This document shows positions 1 to 5,921 of a stretch of DNA of 5,925 nucleotides, in pieces (position 1 is the first letter of the stretch; each line of letters opens with the position of its first letter). The translations under genes were made by a program, and so were the position numbers. The notes under the pieces are model-generated. The model was not told the origin of the DNA and did no database searches. It saw only the letters and a list, made by a program, of their open reading frames with translations. This DNA is from Gammaproteobacteria bacterium (GTDB lineage: Bacteria > Pseudomonadota > Gammaproteobacteria > UWMA-0217). The DNA lies in contig DRPO01000399.1 of assembly GCA_011330835.1 (NCBI GenBank), forward strand, positions 1 through 5,925, given 5' to 3'.

Positions 1-612
1 ATCGCTGACAATGGCCTCCTTGGTCTGCTGCCAGTCCATGAATCGCAGCGCCTGATAGCCGCGCAGATCGCGCAGAAAATCGGGGTGAAAAATGACCGGC
101 TCGGCCAGGTTTTGCAGTTCGACGAAGCTTTCATAGGTCCCGGCGCAGGTCGCGGCGGAATGATGCCAGGTGAAAGGATCCCGGTCGCAGAGTCCGCCAG
201 GCCAGATCACCCGGATATTGCGCAGATGATTCGGCGCGTCCGCCTCGGTCAGCGGCAGCGAAATCATTACCAGCGATTCGCCGCTGGCGCCGGGACGAAA
301 GGGATGGATCTCCACCCGATCGCAATGATCGCCGCAGGAACCCGTCTTGCGAATGCCGGTCCATTCATCCGCGCCGGCGCCGTACTGGGAATAGCTGTAG
401 ACCGGCGCGCCATCGCCTTCGTACAGCACCTGAAATTCGCCCTCGGTGGGCGGCGGGACAACGCCCCAGTCTCCATAAGGCTCGGTGAACAGCACATAAA
501 CCACATCGCGAATCGTGGCCGAGGCGCCGGGTTGGAGCTTGATCGGCCAGCCGTTGGCGTCCCAGACCACCTTGTCCGCCTCCTTGCTGAACCCGTAATC
601 GCGCTTGCTCGG
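1..612 (-). pseudogene. 5'-truncated secreted RFMDW-motif protein fragment
   Basis: Reading the minus strand with codons ending on bases 1, 4, 7 and so on gives about 200 residues of well-composed protein with no stop, running off the left edge. The sequence is mixed, not the Arg/Ala/Pro-rich kind typical of shadow frames. Recognisable pieces in order are DYGFSKEADKVVWD (about 600-559), EGEFQVLYEGDGAPVYSY, TGSCGDHCDRVEIHP, LRNIRVIWPGG, FHPDFL (90-73) and LRFMDWQQT (48-22). From memory, the order 'beta-rich region, then IRNIRV, then F-P-FL, then LRFMDW..TN' marks large extracellular proteins of unproven function in environmental bacteria, some with cellulose-binding or similar modules. The cysteines fit export. 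The frame has no ATG: upstream it is open only to 684, and the first GTG (570) lies inside the conserved part. The signal peptide and first segment expected in such proteins are missing, because the kinase gene occupies that position. I infer a truncated gene or an assembly join. The C-terminus lies outside the window. Confidence 0.6.
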
Positions 613-1273
613 TGGGCAGGGAGTGAAGAATATTGAGGATGCCGTTGGCCGCGGCTTCGACGCTGATCCGTTCGGTGTTGATGATCAGGTCGAAATCCTC
701 GGCGCGGCGCAGTTTCTTGTGGAACAGCGTCTTGATGAAATTGTTGCGTTCCTCGTCCACGGCCTTGACCTGTTGACGGGCGGTCTTTCGATCGACGCCC
801 TGCCGTTTGGCGTAGCGCTCGACGCGCAGATCGAAGGGGGCGACGACGCGAACCCGGAGACGGGTCTTGCTGCCGAGCAGCAGATGCGCGCCGCGCCCGA
901 CCACGACGCCGCCGACCCGGCTGATGCCCAGCAGCACGCTGAGCAGGTGGTCGAGATATTTCACCTGCAGCCAGGGCTGGTTGGTGAACACCGTTTCCAG
1001 CCAGCTCGGCTTGAGGCCCGAGACTTTCTCTTCGAGGTTGTGGAAAACGTCGGGATCGACGCTGGCTTCGCGCGCGATCTCCTCGACCAGTTGTTTGTTG
1101 AAACAGGGCAGATTGAGCGCCTTGGCGACCCGATGGGCAATCTCCTCGCCTTCGGAGCCGCATTCCCGGGAGATGGTGATGACAAAGCCGGGCCGGGCGC
1201 GCTCGCCCTCGCGATCCTTGAGCCAGGTGGACTGGATCATGGCGTCGATAATGCGGCTGGTCTGTTCGAGCAT
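365..1273 (-). CDS. Cytidylate-kinase-like P-loop protein with an aberrant C-terminal tail
   Basis: The first about 220 residues match the cytidylate-kinase-like family, P-loop proteins related to CMP kinase whose substrate is mostly untested. Visible signatures are the nucleotide-binding segment ISRECGSEGEEIAHRVAKAL (residues 34-53), the hydrophobic GGVVVGRGAHLLL strand (121-133), the arginine-rich VAPFDLRVERYAKRQG segment (143-158) and the closing strand FDLIINTERIS (194-204) with a final helix to about residue 219. The ATG at 1273 lies 11 bases after the phosphofructokinase stop, with a weak GCAGG upstream, so it is the third gene of the gpmI operon. Relatives end about here, near 220 residues. 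In this ORF residues 221-302 (about 613-365) are Arg/Gly/Gln-rich, look like a shadow frame, and overlap the different-frame protein fragment at 1-612. The native stop codon therefore seems to have been lost at a junction near 600-620. The kinase domain is complete and could function; the tail is probably meaningless. Confidence 0.8.
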   Translation of the reverse strand: MLEQTSRIIDAMIQSTWLKDREGERARPGFVITISRECGSEGEEIAHRVAKALNLPCFNKQLVEEIAREASVDPDVFHNLEEKVSGLKPSWLETVFTNQPWLQVKYLDHLLSVLLGISRVGGVVVGRGAHLLLGSKTRLRVRVVAPFDLRVERYAKRQGVDRKTARQQVKAVDEERNNFIKTLFHKKLRRAEDFDLIINTERISVEAAANGILNILHSLPTEQARLRVQQGGGQGGLGRQRLADQAPTRRLGHDSRCGLCAVHRALWRLGRCPAAHRGRISGAVRRRWRAGLQLFPVRRRRG

Positions 1274-1284
1274 GATGGCCTGCG

Positions 1285-2226
1285 TCAGATATCCAGGCGC
1301 CGGACGTGGATGACGGTCTCGAATTCCTCGAGCCGGGAAGCGTCGAAAAGTCGCGACCCCTTCTGGGCTGTCGTGCCGCTGCCGCAGGCCAGGCCGCGTT
1401 GCAGGACCGCTTCCGGCTCCGCGCCGACGATGAATCCCGCCAGCAGGCCGGCGAGGAAGGCGTCGCCCGAGCCCACCGAGCAACGGTAGCTGACCTGGGG
1501 CGCGTTGCCGTAGTAACTGTTTTCCGGCGTCGCCAGCACCGCCCCGTCGCAACCCAGCGAGACGGCGACGTTCTCGACGCCATCTTCCTGCAGCTTGCGG
1601 GCCTGTTCGGCGACCGCCTCGATGGTTTTCAGCGTCAAACCGCTGATCTCTTCCAGTTCGGCCTGGTTGGGCTTGACCAGAAACGGCCGCGTGCGCGTGA
1701 TCTCCTTGAGGACGCTCCCTCCCGTATCGATAACCGCGCGCGCGCCCTGGTCGCGCAACTGGCCGCTCAGTTCGATATAGGCCGTGGTATCCCAGCCTGG
1801 CGGCATGGATCCGGTCAGCACGCCGTAGCCAATCCCGGCGCGTTCGCGAAACTGTTCGCTGATTTGCTGAAACACCGACTCGGTAACGCTGGGGCCAATG
1901 CCCTTGATCTTGAACTCCTCCGGCGGGCGGCGCTGGTCGACGGTGCAATTGAAGCGCGTCAGCCCCTCGGCTTCCACCACCTCCAGCGAATCGACCTCTT
2001 CTTCCAGCATGGCTCGCAACATGGCGCCGCTCTTGCCGGCCAGAACGCAACAGGTATGGGCGGGAACGCCCAGCAGCTTCAGCGCTCGCGAAACATTGAT
2101 CCCGTTGCCGCCAGGGTCGCAGAGAAATTCGGTGGCTTCGGTCTTGACGCCGGATACCAGCTGTTTGACGCAATAGGCGATATCGATCGCCGGATTCAAT
2201 GTCAATGTAGCAACGGGGGATGACAT
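1285..2226 (-). CDS. pfkB: PfkB-family phosphofructokinase (6-phosphofructokinase II / 1-phosphofructokinase type)
   Basis: A 313-residue sugar kinase of the ribokinase/PfkB fold, the usual length for PfkB and FruK. It should transfer phosphate from ATP to fructose 6-phosphate, giving fructose 1,6-bisphosphate in cytoplasmic glycolysis. Visible motifs are TLNPAID (9-15) with the substrate-binding Asp15, DPGGNGINVSRAL (37-49, PfkB signature 1), TGSMPPG (138-144), VKPNQAEL (184-191) and SVGSGDAFLAGLLAG (250-264), the second PfkB signature with the anion-hole glycines and catalytic base Asp255. The segment GLTRFNCTV resembles the WTRQNLHV segment of E. coli Pfk-2, which favours fructose 6-phosphate, but fructose 1-phosphate or tagatose 6-phosphate kinases share the same fold and motifs and cannot be excluded. 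The ATG at 2226 is fixed by a strong GAGGAGG (2238-2232) five bases upstream. It follows gpmI by 21 bases and precedes the cytidylate-kinase-like gene by 11, so all three are likely co-transcribed. Confidence 0.88.
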   Translation of the reverse strand: MSSPVATLTLNPAIDIAYCVKQLVSGVKTEATEFLCDPGGNGINVSRALKLLGVPAHTCCVLAGKSGAMLRAMLEEEVDSLEVVEAEGLTRFNCTVDQRRPPEEFKIKGIGPSVTESVFQQISEQFRERAGIGYGVLTGSMPPGWDTTAYIELSGQLRDQGARAVIDTGGSVLKEITRTRPFLVKPNQAELEEISGLTLKTIEAVAEQARKLQEDGVENVAVSLGCDGAVLATPENSYYGNAPQVSYRCSVGSGDAFLAGLLAGFIVGAEPEAVLQRGLACGSGTTAQKGSRLFDASRLEEFETVIHVRRLDI

Positions 2227-2231
2227 AGATT

Positions 2232-2238
2232 CCTCCTC
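2232..2238 (-). promoter_or_regulatory. Strong ribosome-binding site of the phosphofructokinase gene
   Basis: GAGGAGG on the minus strand ends five bases before the ATG at 2226. It lies in the 21-base gap after the gpmI stop, so the phosphofructokinase has its own efficient translation start within the operon. Confidence 0.8.
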
Positions 2239-2247
2239 AACCCGTAT

Positions 2248-3771
2248 TTAAAGCAGCGACTGGCCCAGGATCAGGCTTCGCCCGGTCATCCGCGACGGTT
2301 TCGCCAAACCGAGCAGATCCAGCACCGTCGGCGCGACGTCCGCCAGCCCGCGGCCGATGCCCAAGCGGGCGTCCCGCTCCCCAATCAGCAGGAAAGGCGA
2401 CGGGAACACCGAATGCTGCGTCTGACGTTGCCCGGTGTGCGGGTCGATCAGCTCGTCGCAGTTGCCATGATCGGAGGTAATCATCACGCGAGCGCCCTTT
2501 TTCAGCGCCGCCTGGATCACCCGGTGGCTCTCCCGGTCGAGCGTCTCCACGGCGCGGATAACCGCCTCCTGATCAGCGGTATGCCCCACCATGTCACCAT
2601 TGGCGAAATTACTCAACAGAAAATGATACTCGCCGCTGTTGATGGCCTCGATCATGCGATCCGCCACGGCGCGCGTGCTCATTTCCGGCGCCTGGTCATA
2701 GGTCTCCACCTGCGGCGAGGGAATACGCTCGCGATCCTCTCCGGGAAAGGGCTTTTCGTTTCCTCCATTGAAAAAGTACGTCACATGCGGATATTTTTCA
2801 GTCTCGGCGCAATGGAACTGGCGCAATCCGGCCCGGCTGATCACCTCGGCCAGCACTTCCTCGGGATTTTGCGACTGGAAGAGGACCGGGAAACGATACT
2901 TTTCGTTATAACGGGTCATGCACACCAGCCGACGCGGACCGACCTCGCCGCGATCGAACCCGTCGAACTCCTCCAGGCCGATCGCCGCCGCCAACTGACG
3001 CGCCCGGTCGGAACGGAAGTTGAAGAACAGCACCGGCTCATCCGGCTTGATGACCGGCGGCGAAGGCTGGCCAATCACCGTGGGAATGATGAACTCGTCG
3101 GTAACGCCTTGATCGTAGGAGCGGGCGATCGCCTCCTCGGCCGATTCCGCGCGCTGCCCCTCTCCCAGCAGCATGGCGCGCCAGGCCTTTTCGGTGCGAT
3201 CGTAGTGTCCCGCCCGATCCATCGAGTAGTAGCGACCGCTGACGGTGACGATCCGCCCCGCGCCCAGCTGGGCGAACCGCTCCTCGAGCTGGCGAACATA
3301 CTTCAGCGCCGAACGCGGCGGCGTGTCCCGCCCGTCGGTGATGGCGTGAACGCAAGGCTGGATGCCGCGCTTCTCCAGCAGCGGCAGCAGGGCGAGCAAA
3401 TGCTCGATATGGGAATGCACGCCGCCGTCCGACAGCAATCCGACCAGGTGCGCGACGCGGGCGCCTTCCACCAGCGTCTTCCAGGCCGGGTGCTTCTCCA
3501 GCGCGCCGTCGAGAATGCCGTCGGCGATCCGCAACAGATCCTGATCGAGAATCCGCCCGGAACCGAGCGTGAGGTGGCCCACCTCGGAATTGCCGAACTG
3601 CCCGTCGGGCAACCCGACCGCCAGCCCGGAGGACTGCAACACGGTATGCGGATTGGTGGCGAAATACTGATCGAGATGGGGGGTTTTGGCTTGTTGCCAG
3701 CCATTGTTGAGCCGGCTGGGGTTGACGCCAAAACCGTCGAAGATCAGGAGGACCACGGGAGAAACGTTCAC
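2248..3771 (-). CDS. gpmI: 2,3-bisphosphoglycerate-independent phosphoglycerate mutase
   Basis: This enzyme interconverts 3- and 2-phosphoglycerate in glycolysis and gluconeogenesis through a phosphoserine intermediate, using two Mn ions and no bisphosphoglycerate. The 507 residues match the usual length of about 510. Visible motifs are LLIFDGFG (8-15) with metal ligand Asp12, DGQFGNSEVGHLTLGSGR (56-73) with catalytic Ser62, ITDGRDTPP (144-152), GRYYSMDR (179-186), FNFRSDRARQ (250-259), TEKYPHVTYFFNGG (324-337), NGDMVGHT (391-398) with Asp393 and His397, TSDHGN (432-437) with Asp434 and His435, and His453 in TQHSVFPSPF. These residues correspond to the known metal ligands of the Geobacillus enzyme, so all appear intact and the protein should be active. 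The start is GTG at 3771, chosen because GAGGAGG (3782-3776) lies four bases upstream and the domain begins at once. It is the first gene of the minus-strand operon. A terminator-like hairpin sits just upstream in its leader. Confidence 0.96.
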   Translation of the reverse strand: MNVSPVVLLIFDGFGVNPSRLNNGWQQAKTPHLDQYFATNPHTVLQSSGLAVGLPDGQFGNSEVGHLTLGSGRILDQDLLRIADGILDGALEKHPAWKTLVEGARVAHLVGLLSDGGVHSHIEHLLALLPLLEKRGIQPCVHAITDGRDTPPRSALKYVRQLEERFAQLGAGRIVTVSGRYYSMDRAGHYDRTEKAWRAMLLGEGQRAESAEEAIARSYDQGVTDEFIIPTVIGQPSPPVIKPDEPVLFFNFRSDRARQLAAAIGLEEFDGFDRGEVGPRRLVCMTRYNEKYRFPVLFQSQNPEEVLAEVISRAGLRQFHCAETEKYPHVTYFFNGGNEKPFPGEDRERIPSPQVETYDQAPEMSTRAVADRMIEAINSGEYHFLLSNFANGDMVGHTADQEAVIRAVETLDRESHRVIQAALKKGARVMITSDHGNCDELIDPHTGQRQTQHSVFPSPFLLIGERDARLGIGRGLADVAPTVLDLLGLAKPSRMTGRSLILGQSLL

Positions 3772-3775
3772 GCGG

Positions 3776-3782
3776 CCTCCTC
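3776..3782 (-). promoter_or_regulatory. Ribosome-binding site that sets the GTG start of gpmI
   Basis: GAGGAGG on the minus strand ends four bases before the GTG at 3771-3769. No in-frame ATG starts the mutase domain, so this site decides the start. It lies between the start codon and the U-tract of the upstream hairpin, so it is not sequestered by that stem. Confidence 0.75.
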
Positions 3783-3801
3783 AAGGCAAAAGCCATCGGA
3801 C

Positions 3802-3836
3802 AAAAAAATGCGGAACCCCGTGAAGGTGGTTCCGCA
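3802..3836 (-). terminator. Intrinsic terminator facing gpmI; possible leader attenuator
   Basis: On the minus strand a perfect 9-bp stem (TGCGGAACC at 3836-3828 pairing with GGTTCCGCA at 3817-3809) with a 10-base loop is followed directly by seven Ts (3808-3802). This is a textbook rho-independent terminator. The other strand has no T-run, so it acts in the minus direction only. The T-run ends 30 bases before the gpmI GTG, which leaves too little room for an ordinary promoter in between. Either transcripts for gpmI start upstream and pass through it, making it an attenuator, or they start within or very near it. It could also be the terminator of a vanished upstream gene. Confidence 0.82.
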
Positions 3837-4095
3837 GTAATCACTTCCACCAAAGGAAGAGAGGACGAAGAAGTATGAAACTGGGGCTATCATCTACCAA
3901 CCGGATTTTGTCTGCCTTGATATAAGTCAATTTACCACAAACGAGCGTTCGTTCGTCATTCGCGACCCAGACTCGAGAATGCTCGGCGGCGTCACAGATT
4001 ACGCCGATGATTGGGTCGTGAATCTGATCTGGATCAATATCCGTTTCGCGAGAGTTGATACCATCGGGGCCATTCAGATATCCGGTTTCGACGCC
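3837..4095. other. Divergent intergenic region between gpmI and the ppk2 pair
   Basis: About 260 bases visibly richer in A and T than the flanking genes. It should hold the promoters for both divergent groups. On the minus strand TTGACT (3930-3925) is a good -35 match for gpmI, but no good -10 lies 16-18 bases downstream, so I do not call a promoter. On the plus strand I see no convincing -35/-10 pair. The plus frame of the first ppk2 is open back to 3841, and the mirrored minus frame is also open (4170-3841, ending five bases before the terminator hairpin). Neither translation is one I recognise, and neither has a start with a ribosome-binding site. I treat the region as non-coding, with a degraded small gene as the alternative. 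Confidence 0.5.
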
Positions 4096-4932
4096 ATGAA
4101 GGAAGATATTCCGCCTCCCAAGCTCAAGATCAGCAAGAAAGAGTACGAGTCCGAGCTGTTCAAGCTGCAACTGGAGCTGATCAAGCTACAGGAATGGATC
4201 AAGCACAAGGGCCTCAAGGTCGTCGTCATCTTCGAGGGACGCGACGCCGCCGGCAAGGGGGGCGTCATCAAACGCATCACCCAGCATCTGAACCCCCGCA
4301 TCTGCCGCGTCGTCGCGCTGCCCGCGCCGACCGAGCGCGAAAGAACGCAGTGGTATTTTCAGCGCTATGTCGCCCACCTCCCCTCGGCGGGTGAAATGGT
4401 GCTGTTCGACCGAAGCTGGTACAACCGCGCGGGCGTCGAATATGTCATGGGCTTCTGCACCGAGGAAGAGCACCAGGAATTTCTGCGCAGCTGCCCCGAA
4501 TTCGAGCGCATGCTGGTGCGATCCGGCATCATTCTCATCAAGTACTGGTTCTCCGTCTCCGACGAGGAACAGGAGCGCCGCTTCCGCAGCCGCCTCGAAG
4601 AACCGCACAAGCGCTGGAAACTCAGCCCGATGGACCTGGAGTCGCGCGCCCGCTGGGTGCAATACTCGCGCGCCAAGGACATCAACTTCGCGCATACCGA
4701 CATCAAGCAGGCGCCCTGGTGGGTGGTTCATTCGGACAACAAAAAGCTGGCCCGGTTGAACTGCATCGCCCATCTGCTGACCCAGATTCCCTACGAGGAT
4801 CTGACGCCCGAAAAGATCGAACTTCCGGAACGCAGGGACAGCATGGGCTACGTGCGTCCGCCACTGTCCGATCAAACCTTCGTCCCCGACGTCTACCCGA
4901 AAAAGAAAGCCAAAGCGAGCACCGAATCATGA
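4096..4932 (+). CDS. ppk2: Polyphosphate kinase 2 family protein, first copy
   Basis: A 278-residue single-domain PPK2, which transfers phosphate between inorganic polyphosphate and nucleotides in the cytoplasm, typically making NTP from NDP. Visible are the N-terminal helix KKEYESELFKLQLELIKLQ (14-32), the strand plus P-loop VVVIFEGRDAAGKGG (42-56), APTERERTQWYFQRYVAHLP (77-96), the Walker-B-like VLFDRSWYNRAGVE (102-115), FSVSDEEQERRF (152-163) and the lid motif KRWKLSPMDLESR (172-184). FDRSWYNR is typical of class I and II enzymes rather than the class III type. I chose the ATG at 4096 because relatives begin shortly before the KxYExEL helix. An in-frame ATG at 3979 would add 39 unfamiliar residues; neither has a clear ribosome-binding site. 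The basic C-terminal tail (KKKAKAS) is normal. The stop overlaps the start of the second PPK2. Direction and nucleotide preference cannot be read from the sequence. Confidence 0.93.
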   Translation: MKEDIPPPKLKISKKEYESELFKLQLELIKLQEWIKHKGLKVVVIFEGRDAAGKGGVIKRITQHLNPRICRVVALPAPTERERTQWYFQRYVAHLPSAGEMVLFDRSWYNRAGVEYVMGFCTEEEHQEFLRSCPEFERMLVRSGIILIKYWFSVSDEEQERRFRSRLEEPHKRWKLSPMDLESRARWVQYSRAKDINFAHTDIKQAPWWVVHSDNKKLARLNCIAHLLTQIPYEDLTPEKIELPERRDSMGYVRPPLSDQTFVPDVYPKKKAKASTES

Positions 4933-5870
4933 CCGATAGCCAAGCCGAAACCACCGCCGACAACGTGGAGCCCTTCAAGCTGCAAGTGGGCGACGAACTG
5001 CTCACCCAGGACGAACTCGTCCAGAAATACCTGTCGCTGAAGAAAAGCGGCGCGGGTTCCGGCCTGAGCCCGAAAGTGAAAAAGGCGATGCGCAAGTATG
5101 GCCAGGAAGAAGCCCTGAAGCCCTACCAGGCGGAACTGATCCAGATGCAAAACTATCTGGAACAGACCCACAGGAAGATGATCATCCTCTTCGAGGGGCG
5201 CGACGCCTCCGGCAAGGGCGGCACCATCCGCCGCGTGACCCGCTACATGAACGAAAAACACTACCGCATCGTCGCGCTGGGCAAACCCACCGAGGAGCAG
5301 CGCACGCAATGGTTCTTCCAGAAATACGTGGCGCAGTTCCCCGCTGGCGGCGAAGTCGTACTGTTCGACCGGAGCTGGTACAACCGGGCGATGGTGGAGC
5401 CAGTGTTTGGCTTCTGCACGCCGGATGAATACAAGAACTTCATGAAAGGCGTGGTCGGCTTCGAGAAGGACCTGGTGCGCCAGGGCACGATCCTGGTCAA
5501 ACTCTATTTCAGCGTCACCAAGGACGAACAGAAACGGCGTTTCAACCGGCGCAAGACCGACCCGCTGCGGCAATGGAAACTGTCCGAGGTCGATGTCCAG
5601 GCGCAGGAACGCTGGGACGAGTTCACCCAGGTCAAGTACGACATGCTGAAAAAGACCAACACCACCGCCGCGCCGTGGACCATCATTCGCTCCAACGACA
5701 AACACCAGGCCCGTCTCAACGCCATGAAGGTCATCCTCAACGCCGTGCCGTACGAGCGCCTCAACCCCGAACTGGACTTTGTCCCCGATCCGGATATCGT
5801 CGTCTCCGGCTCTCGTGAAGTGGAGCAGATGGAAGCCGAACGGCTGCGCAAGGGCAAGTTTATTGGTTAA
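4929..5870 (+). CDS. ppk2: Polyphosphate kinase 2 family protein, second copy
   Basis: A 313-residue PPK2 paralogue, clearly related to its neighbour but diverged, so not a recent duplicate. It has an acidic N-terminal extension of about 60 residues absent from the first copy, then KPYQAELIQMQNYLEQ (64-79), the P-loop strand MIILFEGRDASGKGG (84-98), KPTEEQRTQWFFQKYVAQFP (119-138), VVLFDRSWYNRAMVE (143-157), the lid segment RRFNRRKTDPLRQWKLSEVD (203-222) and a C-terminal extension. The P-loop and FDRSWYNR are intact, so it should be catalytic, exchanging phosphate between polyphosphate and a nucleoside di- or monophosphate. The ATG at 4929 overlaps the upstream stop as ATGA. There is no strong ribosome-binding site before it, which fits translational coupling with the first copy and roughly balanced synthesis. 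The frame is open to an upstream ATG (4719) inside the first gene, but those 70 residues are Arg/Ser/Pro-rich shadow sequence. Confidence 0.93.
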   Translation: MTDSQAETTADNVEPFKLQVGDELLTQDELVQKYLSLKKSGAGSGLSPKVKKAMRKYGQEEALKPYQAELIQMQNYLEQTHRKMIILFEGRDASGKGGTIRRVTRYMNEKHYRIVALGKPTEEQRTQWFFQKYVAQFPAGGEVVLFDRSWYNRAMVEPVFGFCTPDEYKNFMKGVVGFEKDLVRQGTILVKLYFSVTKDEQKRRFNRRKTDPLRQWKLSEVDVQAQERWDEFTQVKYDMLKKTNTTAAPWTIIRSNDKHQARLNAMKVILNAVPYERLNPELDFVPDPDIVVSGSREVEQMEAERLRKGKFIG

Positions 5871-5889
5871 CGGGAAGCCTGATCGAGGT

Positions 5890-5921
5890 TTGCCTGCGCG
5901 CGCAGGGTGAGCGCATATAAA
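5890..5921 (+). promoter_or_regulatory. Weak candidate promoter for a gene beyond the right edge
   Basis: TTGCCT (5890-5895) resembles a -35 box, and TATAAA (5916-5921) within ATATAAAAT resembles a -10 box. The spacer is 20 bases, longer than the preferred 17. The spacer contains the perfect palindrome CCTGCGCGCGCAGG (5893-5906), which overlaps the -35 and could be an operator or simply GC-rich sequence. There is no T-run, so it is not an intrinsic terminator for the ppk2 pair. The call is tentative because the downstream gene is not in the window. Confidence 0.25.

Noticed and set aside
85..636. Open plus-strand frame of 183 codons at the left end
   Set aside because: It is the exact codon-register mirror of the minus-strand protein fragment, which has recognisable motifs and better composition. 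The plus translation is Arg/Gly/Ala-rich and has no recognisable motif.
605..2223. Long plus-strand open frames opposite the kinase and phosphofructokinase genes
   Set aside because: They mirror well-identified minus-strand genes in GC-rich DNA; their translations show no family motifs and no ribosome-binding sites.
2413..3840. 475-codon plus-strand open frame opposite gpmI
   Set aside because: gpmI on the minus strand has every catalytic motif at full length. The plus frame is its shadow and runs through the terminator hairpin.
3875..3925. 16-codon plus-strand ORF (ATG at 3875) with a purine-rich stretch upstream, considered as a leader peptide
   Set aside because: It has no run of regulatory codons and no following attenuator hairpin on the plus strand. 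Such short frames arise easily by chance.
3940..3953. Inverted repeat AACGA-4-TCGTT, considered as an operator
   Set aside because: Arms of only five bases with no clear promoter beside it are not distinguishable from chance.
3979..4095. Upstream ATG at 3979 as the start of the first PPK2
   Set aside because: It would add 39 residues with no PPK2 similarity that I recognise and has no ribosome-binding site. Family members begin close to the KxYExEL helix, which favours 4096.
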